Positions 23,087 through 32,438 of a stretch of DNA of 64,000 nucleotides are shown here, one piece after another. Within the stretch, counting starts at the first letter, position 1. Each line of letters begins with the position of its first letter. Source of the stretch: Arthrobacter celericrescens (lineage in GTDB: Bacteria; Actinomycetota; Actinomycetes; Actinomycetales; Micrococcaceae); assembly GCF_003614925.1 (NCBI RefSeq), contig NZ_QYLP01000049.1:10231-74230 (forward strand), given 5' to 3'. Under the pieces are notes generated by a model. The model searched no databases and was not told where the DNA came from. It saw only the letters and a list, made by a program, of their open reading frames with translations. The position numbers and the translations under genes were made by a program.

Positions 23087-24727
23087 ATGGAAGCAGTCGC
23101 GCAGTTGGAGCGGTGGAGGGACCGGGTACCGGTCCCTCTGACGCCCGCTGCTCGGATTGCAGCCGGCTCGGATCCACTCGGCTTGGACGCCGTGCTTGAT
23201 TCCCTGCGTTCATGCGCGGAGGACGCACCCGACGGCGTGCGGAACCTCGACCTGGACGCCTCGGCCCTGTTCGCCGCCCGGGTCGAGGAACTCTCCCGGA
23301 CCGTTGAATACCTGCAGATCGTGGCCGCCGGACAGCTCGACCGGCTCAGGACCCAGCAGGACAAACCAGCGACGAGGCCCGCCGGGTGGACTACCGGCTG
23401 GCGCGACATCACCCCACTTTCCGGCGACGGCAGCACCAGCGGCGCGGAGAAGAGCAACAGCCCCCGGACGGCCACCTCGGAAACCGCCCGTGCCGGGCTC
23501 GCCGCCGAATTCCGCAGCAGCACCGAATACCTGCGCGTGCTGCTGCGCATCGGCGCTGGCGAAGCCCGCAGACGCCTCGCCCTCGCCGCCTCGCTCCTGC
23601 CCCGGACCGGAATCACCGGCCAAACGATGGACCCCGCCCACGAACACCTCGCCGAAGCACTCGCCACCGGCACCATCAGCTCCCGCGCCGCGACCATCAT
23701 CACCCTCACCCTGGACAAAACCCGGCACACCACCACCGTAGAAACCCGAACCACCCTCGAGAAGGACCTCGTCCACACCGCCGAACACCACGACCCCGAC
23801 TTCCTCACCCGCATCGCCCGCCGCTGGGCCGACGCCTTGGACCTCGACGGCGCCGAACCCACCGAAGAAGAACTCCGCCACACCCAAGGCGCCTTCCTCC
23901 GCAAACCCAAACACGGCCTCAACCACCTCGAAATCTTCGCCACCCAAACCCAATACGAACACCTCCTCACAGTCATGAATGCCGCCACCAACCCCCGCAC
24001 TACACCCGGCCCCCGTCCTGGCGCCGCGGGCACAGGTACCGTGGGCACGGGTGCCGCGGGAGCGGGTGCCGCGGGCGCCACCCGCCCCGGTACCACCGGC
24101 ACGGACGCCAGCTACGAGATGCTCGACCGTCGCTCCCGCCCCCAGAAACTCCTCGACGGGCTCATCAGCGCCTGCAAAGCCGCCCTCACCACCGGCACAC
24201 TCCCCACCAACGGCGGCCACCGCCCCCAAATCACCGCCACGATCAACTACGAGCAACTCCTAGAGGCGTTCAGGGCCAAGACCGTCGGCACCGGGCGCAC
24301 AGCCGCCAGCACCGGGACCTTCACCTTCACCGGCCCTGTCCCCGCCGCCACCCTCCGCACCCTGGCCTGCGACGCCGACATCATCCCCGCCGTCCTCGGC
24401 GGCCAAGGACAAATCCTGGACATCGGACGCGCCAACCGCCTCTTCCCGCCCCACCTCCGCAAAGCCATCACCACCCGCGACCAAGGCTGCGCTTTCCCCG
24501 GCTGCACCATCCCCGCCCCTTGGTGTGAAACCCACCACATCACCTACTGGACACACGGCGGACCCACCACCATCGACAACGGCACCCTGCTCTGCAGCCA
24601 CCACCACCACGTCATCCACAAAGAACAGTGGCGGATCCGGGTCGAAGCAGGCATCCCCTGGTTCATCCCCCCACCCCACATCGACCCCCACCAACACCCC
24701 GTCCGCAACCACTACTTCCGCTGCTGA
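23087..24727 (+). CDS. 13E12-repeat (DUF222) HNH endonuclease-like protein
   Basis: A protein of 546 residues. The N-terminal half is the DUF222/13E12 helical domain (VEELSRTVEYLQIVAAGQLD and YLRVLLRIGAGEARRRLALA). The C-terminal part is an HNH nuclease fold: DQGCAFPGCTIPAPWCETHH with Cys pairs for zinc, then ITYWTHGGPTTIDNGTLLC and HHHHVIHKEQWRI. Between them near residues 310-345 lies a Gly/Thr/Ala repeat (GTGTVGTGAAGAGAAG). These proteins are multicopy in many mycobacteria and arthrobacteria; their target is unknown. The ATG at 23087 has CAGAGT 6 bases upstream, a weak leaderless promoter. Its third codon position is extremely C-rich, unlike the neighbours. Confidence 0.9.
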   Translation: MEAVAQLERWRDRVPVPLTPAARIAAGSDPLGLDAVLDSLRSCAEDAPDGVRNLDLDASALFAARVEELSRTVEYLQIVAAGQLDRLRTQQDKPATRPAGWTTGWRDITPLSGDGSTSGAEKSNSPRTATSETARAGLAAEFRSSTEYLRVLLRIGAGEARRRLALAASLLPRTGITGQTMDPAHEHLAEALATGTISSRAATIITLTLDKTRHTTTVETRTTLEKDLVHTAEHHDPDFLTRIARRWADALDLDGAEPTEEELRHTQGAFLRKPKHGLNHLEIFATQTQYEHLLTVMNAATNPRTTPGPRPGAAGTGTVGTGAAGAGAAGATRPGTTGTDASYEMLDRRSRPQKLLDGLISACKAALTTGTLPTNGGHRPQITATINYEQLLEAFRAKTVGTGRTAASTGTFTFTGPVPAATLRTLACDADIIPAVLGGQGQILDIGRANRLFPPHLRKAITTRDQGCAFPGCTIPAPWCETHHITYWTHGGPTTIDNGTLLCSHHHHVIHKEQWRIRVEAGIPWFIPPPHIDPHQHPVRNHYFRC

Positions 24728-25041
24728 GCGATGGGCTGGAGGCTGCGAGACGCACCGGATGGGAACGGTCGCCCCATGATCCAAGCCGCTACTTCCGCGG
24801 TGGCGGACCATGTCGGGCTGGAATGGATCCGCGAAAAGATTAGGTCGCCGGGGTGCGCTAACGGGTGGTGCCCAGGCGCGGGTGCGCCGAGATCCGGCAC
24901 ACGTCGCCCAGGATGGAACATATGCCCGACATAACCCAAGCCCGCCCCGGGCTGGCCCGCGCTCACCGCGGAACATGGCCAGAACCGTAGCCACCTGACA
25001 GCCAGCCGGGAATTTACTACACGGGGCCTCAAGAATCCGCC

Positions 25042-25149
25042 TGTCAAAACAACCGATCCCGGTTTCAATTTGACAACGATTGGATGGGCTACAAGCCTAG
25101 GCAAAGTGCCCGCTTCCCCGGGCACGGTGCTGCAGCCTTGGGCTGCAGC
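25042..25149 (+). promoter_or_regulatory. Inverted repeats and hairpins in the long leader of the Rpf gene
   Basis: The gap 24728-25289 (562 bases) has no supported gene. It holds a nested inverted repeat, TGTCAAA (25042-25048) with TTTGACA (25069-25075), enclosing AACCG/CGGTT (25051-25064). The right arm includes a consensus TTGACA, but no well-spaced -10 box is seen. Two tidy hairpins follow: GTGCCCG/CGGGCAC (25106-25125, 6-base loop) and GCTGCAGCC/GGCTGCAGC (25129-25149, 3-base loop). They may be part of a structured 5' leader. I could not match it to the cyclic-di-AMP riboswitch found before some rpf genes. Confidence 0.45.
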
Positions 25150-25259
25150 TGGAATGCCGGGTGCTGCCACCACCTCTCGACTGTCCAAACGGCAGACACC
25201 GCAATGACCTCGATTCGTCAGAGGAGGACAGTGGTGCATCGACGCCCGGGGACGGGTAG

Positions 25260-25895
<636 letters not shown>

Positions 25896-25914
25896 CGCGG
25901 CAAGACCCCGTTGG

Positions 25915-25965
25915 GTGCTCACTTGTGGTGGGCTTTTCCGCGGAAAGCCCGCCACGAGTGAGCAC
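25915..25965 (+). repeat. 51-base near-perfect hairpin/palindrome downstream of rpf
   Basis: The sequence centred on 25940 pairs with itself from 25915/25965 inward to 25938/25942: 21 Watson-Crick pairs and three T-G pairs (24/56, 29/51, 37/43), leaving a 3-base loop. All three departures from a perfect palindrome are of the kind that still pair (G-U) only in a plus-strand RNA. It lies between rpf and the next gene. No T tract follows, so it is not a classical terminator. It resembles a REP-like or hairpin repeat element. Confidence 0.8.
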
Positions 25966-26026
25966 TCAGCCTGGGGTTGGCCCGCCCGACTTGGTACCAA
26001 GCCAGCCCCACCCTCAAACTAAAGGG

Positions 26027-26920
26027 ATGCAGACCTACCTCCCGTTCCCTGATTTCAAACAATGCGCCGCCGCCCTGGACACCGACCGGCTGGGCAAGCA
26101 GCGCGCCGAGGTCCTGCAGATCCTGCGCACCCTGGTCATTCCCGAGTTCGGCCGCCTGGGCCACCCCGCCATTCGGATGTGGATGGGCCACGTCCCCGCC
26201 CTCACCTTGTATGGCCTGGCGATGGTTGACGAATGGGAGTCACGCGGCAACCCGGACAAGCTCCGCGCCGACATCACCGAGTTCGCCCCGCAGGCAGCCC
26301 ACCCGGACTATGCCGCCAAGATTCCGATGCCCCACTGGCTCGGCGAGTCCGACCTCCACCTGAGCCACCGCTCCAAGCTGATCCAGAAGGACGCCAAGTT
26401 CTACGGTGAAGCTTTCGCGGGAACACCGGCCGGACTCGAATACATCTGGCCCGAGCCCACCATGGACCTCATCCCGGAGGACCCCGAAGAGGACTTCCTC
26501 TGGGTGGTCCGCTCCGATCAGACCGGAACCGCCCCGGAAAAGATCCGCACAGTGGGCCTCCCCGCAGTCGGGAAGCCTGCCACGCGAAGCGAAGCGGCCG
26601 ACGTCGAGACCCCCGAAGAAGGGGCGGCAGCACCCGTCCGTAAGGAACCGCAGCGCCCGGTGAAGAAGCCCACCGCACGGCGCAAGCGCCAGGAGGAAGT
26701 CTTCCGCACCCTTCCGGGCAAGACCCCCGTGCTCGTCCCGCTGGAAGACGGCCGCACCCTCGCCCTCGGCAAGGTCGTGGGCCGGCCGATCACGCTCGAC
26801 GACGGACGCTTCGGCCGCAACTTCGAACTCACCCAGGTCCTGGACCGTTCGGACCTGTCCAACCCGGCCCTGCTCCAGGACCCGCGGATCTTCTTCCCGG
26901 TCCCGGACCCCGCCCTCTAG
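26027..26920 (+). CDS. MSMEG_6728-family protein (pyrimidine-dimer-glycosylase-like)
   Basis: A 297-residue protein. The first 150 residues match the family represented by MSMEG_6728 and distantly by pyrimidine-dimer DNA glycosylases: MQTYLPFPDFKQCAAALDTD, RLGKQRAEVLQILRTL, GHPAIRMWMGHVPALTLYGL and HLSHRSKLIQKDAKFYGEAF. The family is suspected to act on DNA but is not characterised. The C-terminal half has a charged Pro/Arg/Lys linker (residues 200-235) and a small beta-rich tail (LVPLEDGRTLALGKVVGRPI), an extension absent from short family members. AAAGGG directly precedes the ATG at 26027. It stands alone, convergent with the gamma-glutamyltransferase gene. Confidence 0.85.
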   Translation: MQTYLPFPDFKQCAAALDTDRLGKQRAEVLQILRTLVIPEFGRLGHPAIRMWMGHVPALTLYGLAMVDEWESRGNPDKLRADITEFAPQAAHPDYAAKIPMPHWLGESDLHLSHRSKLIQKDAKFYGEAFAGTPAGLEYIWPEPTMDLIPEDPEEDFLWVVRSDQTGTAPEKIRTVGLPAVGKPATRSEAADVETPEEGAAAPVRKEPQRPVKKPTARRKRQEEVFRTLPGKTPVLVPLEDGRTLALGKVVGRPITLDDGRFGRNFELTQVLDRSDLSNPALLQDPRIFFPVPDPAL

Positions 26921-26946
26921 CACCGGGCCCCAAAAAAGAGAACCCG

Positions 26947-28770
26947 CTACCGCCCGGCCGCGTACCCCTGCGCGCCGCGCGGATTCGCGGCCGCCTGCAG
27001 CACGCCGCTCGCCGGGTCGCGCACGACGGCGGACAGCCGTCCCAGCGCCCAGTCGCCAGCGCGGGTGATGCGGTGCCCGCGACGCTCGAGCCCCGCGATA
27101 ACCTCCTCACCCAGCCGGTCCTCGACGACGGCGCCGCCCGGTTCCCAGGTGCGCGGCCAGAACGATCCGGGCATGGAAGTCGTGTGGAACGCGGGAGCGT
27201 CGATGGCCTGTTGCGGCGAGTACCCGCCGACGATGGTCCGCAGCAGGTACAGCAGCTGCCATTGGTCCTGCTGGTCGCCGCCGGGTGAGCCAAGCGCCGA
27301 CACAGCGGCACCGTCACGCAGCACGAGGGTCGGGGTGAGCGTGGTGCGGGGCCGTTTGCCGGGCGTGAGGGTCGACGGGGTGCCGGGCTCCAGCCAGGTC
27401 GTCTGCAGGCGGGTGCCCAGGCAGAAGCCGAGCTCCGGGATGGCCGGCGAAGACTGCAGCCAACCACCGGACGGCGTGGCGGACACCATGTTGCCCCAGC
27501 GGTCCACGACGTCGAGATGGCAGGTGTCGCCGCGCGTCTCACCGGACCAGGACACGGTGGGCTCCCCGGTCCCGGCCACCGTGGCAGCTCCGGACTCGCC
27601 CTCGGTCCGCAGCCCGGGAAGGCAGGGCTCCCACCCGGGGATACGGCCCGGCCGGAACTCGTGGGACGCGGTGTCGCTGATCAGCGCCCGCCGGGACGCC
27701 GCGTACGCCGGAGACAGGAGCTCATCCAAGGGCACGTCGCCGTCGCCGTAATAGGCCTCCCGGTCGGCGAGCGCGAGCTTCATCGCCTCCAGGATCGTGT
27801 GGGCGCCGAGCTCGGTGGACGGGTCCAGCCGCGCGTCGTCGAAACCGTCCAGGATGGCCAAGGCCTGCAGCAGCGCCGGCCCCTGGCCCCACGGACCCGT
27901 CTTCGCAATCGTGTGGCCCCGGAATTCCAGGGTGGCCGGCGCCTCGTAGCTCGCGCTGAATCCTGCCAGGTCAGCCAGCGACAGCACGCCGCGATGGTCC
28001 GTGCCGGTGGAATGCCGATGCGGCTGCTGCACGGACTCCGCCATGGCGCGCGCGACAAAACCTTCGCGCCATTCCCGGCGGGCGGCGTCGATCCTTGCCT
28101 CGCGCGTGTGCGCCACGGTTCCGCCTGCCGCATCGCCGAGCCCGGCACCCGCCTGGACCAGCCGCTGCAGCGTCCGGGCGTACGCCGGATTGCGGATCAG
28201 TTCGCCCTCCCCGGGAATCCGGCCTTCCGGTATCCACAAGTCGGCGGACGCAGGCCAGTGCTCCCGGAACAGCCCGGCAACCGAGGCAATTGTCGCGCCC
28301 ACCCTGGCCAGCACCGGATGCCCGTCGCGCGCGTAGTGGATCGCGAAATCCAAGACCTCGGCCAGTTCCCAGCTGCCGTGGTCCCGCAGCAGCAGGAGCC
28401 AGGCGTCGACGGCGCCCGGTACGGCCGCGGCGAGGGCACCGGAACCGGGGACTAGGCTGAGCCCCTCGGCGCGGAAGTGCTCCACCGTGGCTCCTTGCGG
28501 AGCCGGCCCCTGTCCCATGAGGACCACCGCTTTTCCGGGCTCGACGGCGGAGCTGAAGACCGCAGTCAGGTCGCCGCCGGGACCGTTGAGGTGCGGTTCC
28601 ACCACGTGCAGCACAAAGGCAGCGGCGGTTGCCGCGTCGAAGGCGTTGCCGCCGCGTTCCAGGACGGCCTGGGCCGAGGCGGTCGCCATCCAGTGCGTGG
28701 ACGCGGCCATGCCGAAGGTTCCTTGAAGGGTGGGCCGGGTGGTGAAAGCGTCGGGCCGGGTGAAACTCAT
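26947..28770 (-). CDS. Gamma-glutamyltransferase family protein
   Basis: A 607-residue N-terminal-nucleophile hydrolase. The autoprocessing and catalytic Thr is in SGETRGDTCHLDVVDRWGNM near residue 395, with the oxyanion/substrate motif SATPSGGWLQSSPAIPELGF after it. The large-subunit part begins MAASTHWMATASAQAVLERG and contains VEPHLNGPGGDLTAV. No signal peptide is seen, so it is probably cytoplasmic and may act on gamma-glutamyl amides or related compounds rather than extracellular glutathione. ATG 28770 starts 9 bases after the Tex stop (a GTG at 28776 is also possible), so the two may be translated from one mRNA. Confidence 0.9.
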   Translation of the reverse strand: MSFTRPDAFTTRPTLQGTFGMAASTHWMATASAQAVLERGGNAFDAATAAAFVLHVVEPHLNGPGGDLTAVFSSAVEPGKAVVLMGQGPAPQGATVEHFRAEGLSLVPGSGALAAAVPGAVDAWLLLLRDHGSWELAEVLDFAIHYARDGHPVLARVGATIASVAGLFREHWPASADLWIPEGRIPGEGELIRNPAYARTLQRLVQAGAGLGDAAGGTVAHTREARIDAARREWREGFVARAMAESVQQPHRHSTGTDHRGVLSLADLAGFSASYEAPATLEFRGHTIAKTGPWGQGPALLQALAILDGFDDARLDPSTELGAHTILEAMKLALADREAYYGDGDVPLDELLSPAYAASRRALISDTASHEFRPGRIPGWEPCLPGLRTEGESGAATVAGTGEPTVSWSGETRGDTCHLDVVDRWGNMVSATPSGGWLQSSPAIPELGFCLGTRLQTTWLEPGTPSTLTPGKRPRTTLTPTLVLRDGAAVSALGSPGGDQQDQWQLLYLLRTIVGGYSPQQAIDAPAFHTTSMPGSFWPRTWEPGGAVVEDRLGEEVIAGLERRGHRITRAGDWALGRLSAVVRDPASGVLQAAANPRGAQGYAAGR

Positions 28771-28779
28771 GGGCACACG

Positions 28780-31173
28780 CTACTTGCCGAGGCCCGCCCT
28801 GCGAAGCGCATCCGCCAAGGCCGTATCGGCTGCCGCCGGCGCCTGGGAACGCCCCTGCTGCTGGCGCCCATGGCCTCGTTCCTGGGCACGGCCTTGCCGT
28901 CCACCGCCCTGCCGGTTGTCGCCCCGACGTTCCTGGCCGCCGGAACGCCCGGCCCCGCCAACGCCGGGTTCGTCGTCGAGCCGCAGGGTCAGCGAAATCC
29001 GCTTCCGCTCGGGATCGGCCTCGAGGACCTTCACGCGCACCACCTGGCCGGACTTGACCACTTCGCGCGGGTCGGAGACGAACTTGGTGGACATCGCCGA
29101 AACGTGGACCAGCCCGTCCTGGTGCACCCCGACGTCCACGAACGCCCCGAACGCGGCCACGTTGGTGACCGTGCCTTCCAGGATCATCCCCGGCTTCAGG
29201 TCGGAGATCTTCTCGACACCTTCGGAGAAGCTCGCAGCCACGAACGCAGGACGCGGGTCGCGGCCGGGTTTCTCGAGTTCGGCCATGATGTCCCGCACGG
29301 TCGGCACACCAAAGGCGCCGTCCACGAAGGCCTGCGGATCCAGGGCGGACACGGAGCCGCCCGAAGCGGCGGCCAGGATCTTCCGGGCCACGGAGTACGC
29401 CTCGGGGTGCACACTGGACGCGTCCAGCGGCTCGGCTCCCCCGCTGATCCGCAGGAAGCCGGCACACTGTTCGAACGCCTTGGCGCCCAGGCGCGGCACC
29501 TTCTTCAGGTCTGCACGTTTGCCGAACGGGCCGTTCTCGTTCCGGTAGGCCACGATGTTCTCGCTCAGCAGCGGCCCGACGCCGGCCACCCGGCTCAGCA
29601 GCGCGGGCGAGGCCGTGTTCAGGTCCACTCCGACGGCGTTCACGCAGTCCTCCACCACGGCATCCAGGGAGCGGTCCAGCTTCGCCGCGGTGACGTCGTG
29701 CTGGTACTGTCCCACGCCGATCGACTTCGGTTCGATCTTCACCAACTCCGCCAGCGGGTCCTGCAGGCGCCGCGCGATGGACACGGCCCCGCGCAGGGAG
29801 ACGTCCATGCCGGGCAGTTCGGCGGCGGCGAGCGCGGACGCCGAGTACACGGACGCCCCGGCTTCGGAGACCACCAGCTTCTGCAGCGCCGGTCCGCCCG
29901 ACGCCTTGAGGGACTTGATGAGTTCCCCGGCCAGCTTGTCCGTTTCACGCGAGGCGGTGCCGTTGCCGATCGCGACGAGCTCGACGCCGTGCTGCGCCAC
30001 CAGCCGCGAAAGTGTTGCCAAGGCTTCGTCCCACTTCTTCGCGGGGGCATGCGGGTACACGGTGTCCGTGGCCACCACCTTGCCGGTGCCGTCGACGACG
30101 GCCACCTTCACCCCGGTGCGCAGCCCCGGGTCCAGGCCCAGCGTGGCGCGGTTGCCCGCGGGCGCGGCCAGCAGCACGTCGCGCAGGTTGGCGGCGAAGA
30201 CGCGCACGGCCTCGTCCTCAGCCTGGGCGAACAGCCGCCCGCGCAGGTCGTTCGCGAGGCGGTCCAGGATCCTCGACCGCCAGGCGATCTGGGCGGTCTG
30301 CATCAGCCAGCCGTCGGCGGCCCTGCCGCGCTCGGCAACCCCGAGACAGGCGGCCACGGCGTTCTCGTAACGGGTGCGCGCGGCGGCCAGGGCGTCGTCG
30401 TCGGCCGGTTCCGCCTCGGCGAGCTGCAGCTCCAGCACGTCTTCCTTCTCGCCGCGCAGCAGCGCGAGAACCCGGTGGCCCGGCATCTTGGCCGGCAGCT
30501 GGGAGAACTCGAAGTAGTCCTTGAAGTTCTGGCCCTGGGCCTCCATGCCCTTCTTCACGCGCGACACCATGCTGCCCTGGGTCCACAGCCGCTCACGGAG
30601 GGTCTCGGCGAGGTCGGCATCCTGGGAAACGCGCTCCACCAGGATGGACCGGGCGCCGGCGAGCGCCGCGGTGGCGTCGTCGACCGAGTGCTCGGCATTG
30701 AGGTACTTGGCGGCCTCGGTCTCGGGGTTGAGTGTTGGATCGGCCAGCAGCGCGTCGGCGAGGGGCTCGAGGCCCGCTTCGCGGGCGATCTGCGCCTTGG
30801 TGCGGCGCTTGGATTTGTAGGGCAGGTAGATGTCTTCAAGCCGGGCCTTGGTGTCGGCGGCGACGACGGCGGCCTCGAGTTCCGGGGTCAGCTTGCCCTG
30901 CGCGGCAATCGCCTCGAGGACGGTCCGCTTGCGCTCCTCCAGTTCCCGCAGGTACCGCAGCCGCTCTTCCAGCTGGCGGAGCTGGGTGTCGTCCAGGGTG
31001 CCCGTGGCCTCCTTGCGGTAACGGGCGATAAACGGCACGGTGGAGCCGGCGTCGAGCAGTTCGACGGCGGCTTTGACCTGCCACGCTTTCACGCCAAGTT
31101 CGTCGGCGATCAGGGCGTGGATGGCGGCCTCGGGCGATGCGGCGTTTGCGGTACCGGAAGGAATTTGAGTCAC
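28780..31173 (-). CDS. tex: Tex-type RNA-binding S1 domain protein
   Basis: A protein of about 797 residues, the normal size for Tex/YhgF. The N-terminal helical region (IHALIADELGVKAWQVKAAV and VPFIARYRKEATGTLDDTQL) is followed by the YqgF/RNase H-like domain (GNRATLGLDPGLRTGVKVAV), a helix-hairpin-helix part (DLNTASPALLSRVAGVGPLL) and a C-terminal S1 domain (GMILEGTVTNVAAFGAFVDV). A basic Gly/Arg/Gln-rich tail (RRGDNRQGGGRQGRAQERG) ends the protein and could bind RNA. Tex proteins bind nucleic acid and influence transcription. The GTG at 31173 is the best start from homology; no strong RBS is visible. Confidence 0.93.
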   Translation of the reverse strand: MTQIPSGTANAASPEAAIHALIADELGVKAWQVKAAVELLDAGSTVPFIARYRKEATGTLDDTQLRQLEERLRYLRELEERKRTVLEAIAAQGKLTPELEAAVVAADTKARLEDIYLPYKSKRRTKAQIAREAGLEPLADALLADPTLNPETEAAKYLNAEHSVDDATAALAGARSILVERVSQDADLAETLRERLWTQGSMVSRVKKGMEAQGQNFKDYFEFSQLPAKMPGHRVLALLRGEKEDVLELQLAEAEPADDDALAAARTRYENAVAACLGVAERGRAADGWLMQTAQIAWRSRILDRLANDLRGRLFAQAEDEAVRVFAANLRDVLLAAPAGNRATLGLDPGLRTGVKVAVVDGTGKVVATDTVYPHAPAKKWDEALATLSRLVAQHGVELVAIGNGTASRETDKLAGELIKSLKASGGPALQKLVVSEAGASVYSASALAAAELPGMDVSLRGAVSIARRLQDPLAELVKIEPKSIGVGQYQHDVTAAKLDRSLDAVVEDCVNAVGVDLNTASPALLSRVAGVGPLLSENIVAYRNENGPFGKRADLKKVPRLGAKAFEQCAGFLRISGGAEPLDASSVHPEAYSVARKILAAASGGSVSALDPQAFVDGAFGVPTVRDIMAELEKPGRDPRPAFVAASFSEGVEKISDLKPGMILEGTVTNVAAFGAFVDVGVHQDGLVHVSAMSTKFVSDPREVVKSGQVVRVKVLEADPERKRISLTLRLDDEPGVGGAGRSGGQERRGDNRQGGGRQGRAQERGHGRQQQGRSQAPAAADTALADALRRAGLGK

Positions 31174-31246
31174 CAAGACAGTTTGCCCTACCGAATCGGG
31201 TTGCCGCGTGCTGTAGTTGGAAGGCACCGCGAGGAAGGGGCGCACC

Positions 31247-31543
31247 ATGCAGGAATTGCTCGTTATCCTCCAGGACGGGTTCGACGGCGACGACGTCACC
31301 ATCACCGTCAACGGCAAGGAAGCCCACCACGAACCGGGCGCGTCCACGAAGATGCTCCTGGGCATGGCGGCCGAAGTCTCCGTGGAGCTCCCGGCGAAGG
31401 GGGCGACGGTCGGCGTCGAGATTCCGTCCCGGGAAATGTCCGCCGAGATCACGGTCCACGGCCGGCCGAAGAGCGTGCTGGCCTCGGTCGAAGACGGTGA
31501 GCTGGTGCTGCGCGAGGGCACGGGGCGCGAGGCGTTCCTCTAG
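31247..31543 (+). CDS. Small conserved hypothetical protein
   Basis: A 98-residue protein with predicted beta-sandwich character (MQELLVILQDGFDGDDVTIT and AAEVSVELPAKGATVGVEIP). The pattern resembles a small extracellular-type or immunoglobulin-like domain, but there is no signal peptide. I do not recognise a named family. GAGGAAGGGG lies 6-15 bases before the ATG at 31247, which decides this start over the GTG-type starts upstream. It is divergent from tex, and followed by a strong bidirectional terminator. Confidence 0.75.
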   Translation: MQELLVILQDGFDGDDVTITVNGKEAHHEPGASTKMLLGMAAEVSVELPAKGATVGVEIPSREMSAEITVHGRPKSVLASVEDGELVLREGTGREAFL

Positions 31544-31574
31544 ACCCGGTCGAATAAGACGCTGGACAATAGGA

Positions 31575-31602
31575 GGCACCGCGGCGCGTCCGCCGCGGTG
31601 CC
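31575..31602. terminator. Bidirectional terminator
   Basis: An 11-bp perfect stem GGCACCGCGGC/GCCGCGGTGCC with a 6-base loop, between convergent genes; a T-rich stretch follows on the plus strand. Confidence 0.75.
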
Positions 31603-31656
31603 CGGTCTGTTGTCTCGTCAGGCCAGTTTCGGCCCGGCTTCAGCCCAACTGAGTCC

Positions 31657-32094
31657 TCAGCCCATGGGCGCCAGCGGAGTCCTGGCGGAAATGTGCTCCA
31701 CCAGTTCGCCGGTGCGCTGCTCGGAGTAGTTCCTGGCGATGTCGCCCTGGCTGATGATGCCCACCAACTTGTGGTCGGTGATGACCGGGAGGCGCCGTAC
31801 CTGGTGCTTTTCCATCAGGTCGATCGCGGCGTCAACGCTGGCATCTGCGTCAATCCAGATGGGCGTTCCCTGGGCAAGGTCGGATGCCCGCTTCTCGCTG
31901 GCGTTCCAGCCTTCGGCGACGCACTTGACCACGAGGTCGCGGTCAGTGATGAAGCCCTTGAGTTTTCCGTCACTGCCACAGATCGGCAGGGAACCGACGT
32001 CCAGATCGCGCATCATCACGGCCGCTTCAAGGAGCGACTGGTCTTCTTTCACGCATTGGGCATTGGTGGACATGAATTCGCGTACAACACTCAT
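31657..32094 (-). CDS. CBS-domain pair protein
   Basis: A 145-residue protein composed of two CBS motifs. The first is VREFMSTNAQCVKEDQSLLE followed by DVGSLPICGSDGKLKGFITD. The second is DLAQGTPIWIDADASVDAAI followed by HQVRRLPVITDHKLVGIISQ. Stand-alone CBS pairs bind adenosine nucleotides and are typical stress or dormancy-associated proteins in actinobacteria (Hrp1-like). AGGAGG lies 5 bases before the ATG. The 344 bases upstream (32095-32438) contain an A/T-rich patch near 32198-32240 that may hold promoters for this or the next gene, but I could not define boxes. Confidence 0.92.
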   Translation of the reverse strand: MSVVREFMSTNAQCVKEDQSLLEAAVMMRDLDVGSLPICGSDGKLKGFITDRDLVVKCVAEGWNASEKRASDLAQGTPIWIDADASVDAAIDLMEKHQVRRLPVITDHKLVGIISQGDIARNYSEQRTGELVEHISARTPLAPMG

Positions 32095-32438
32095 GAGTCC
32101 TCCTAGTTCGATTGGTATCGACGCGGGCCCCTCGGCACCGGCGCCGATGATGCCAGACTACGCCTGCATGGGGTGGGAAGGATCGTGGTCTAGCCCACCA
32201 TTTCAATAATCTATTCGTTGGAGTATTGTTCCCCTTGGTTACTTACGGATTCGGGGCGCGGGCCACCTTCTGACTGTTTCTGGGGACACCGACCGACTCG
32301 CACCGCCTCGCTCTGGACCGTCTTTCCGCCGGCCCCTCCATGGCCCCGCCCTCCGGGCTACCCGTTGCCCGCCGCGCCGCCCATGCCGCCCCGGCGAACG
32401 ATCATGTTCCATTGCCTTGAGCGAGAAAAGACCCCCCG

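Noticed and set aside
22468..24102. A 544-codon minus-strand frame through the 13E12 gene
   Set aside because: Ser/Arg/Val/Ala-rich with no motifs; it runs antisense to an HNH protein with clear CxxC and HH positions.
28477..31500. A 1007-codon open frame on the plus strand, antisense to tex
   Set aside because: It runs antisense to tex and the gamma-glutamyltransferase gene. Its translation is Gly/Arg/His/Gln-rich low-complexity, typical of a GC-rich shadow frame. The minus-strand proteins show intact family motifs.
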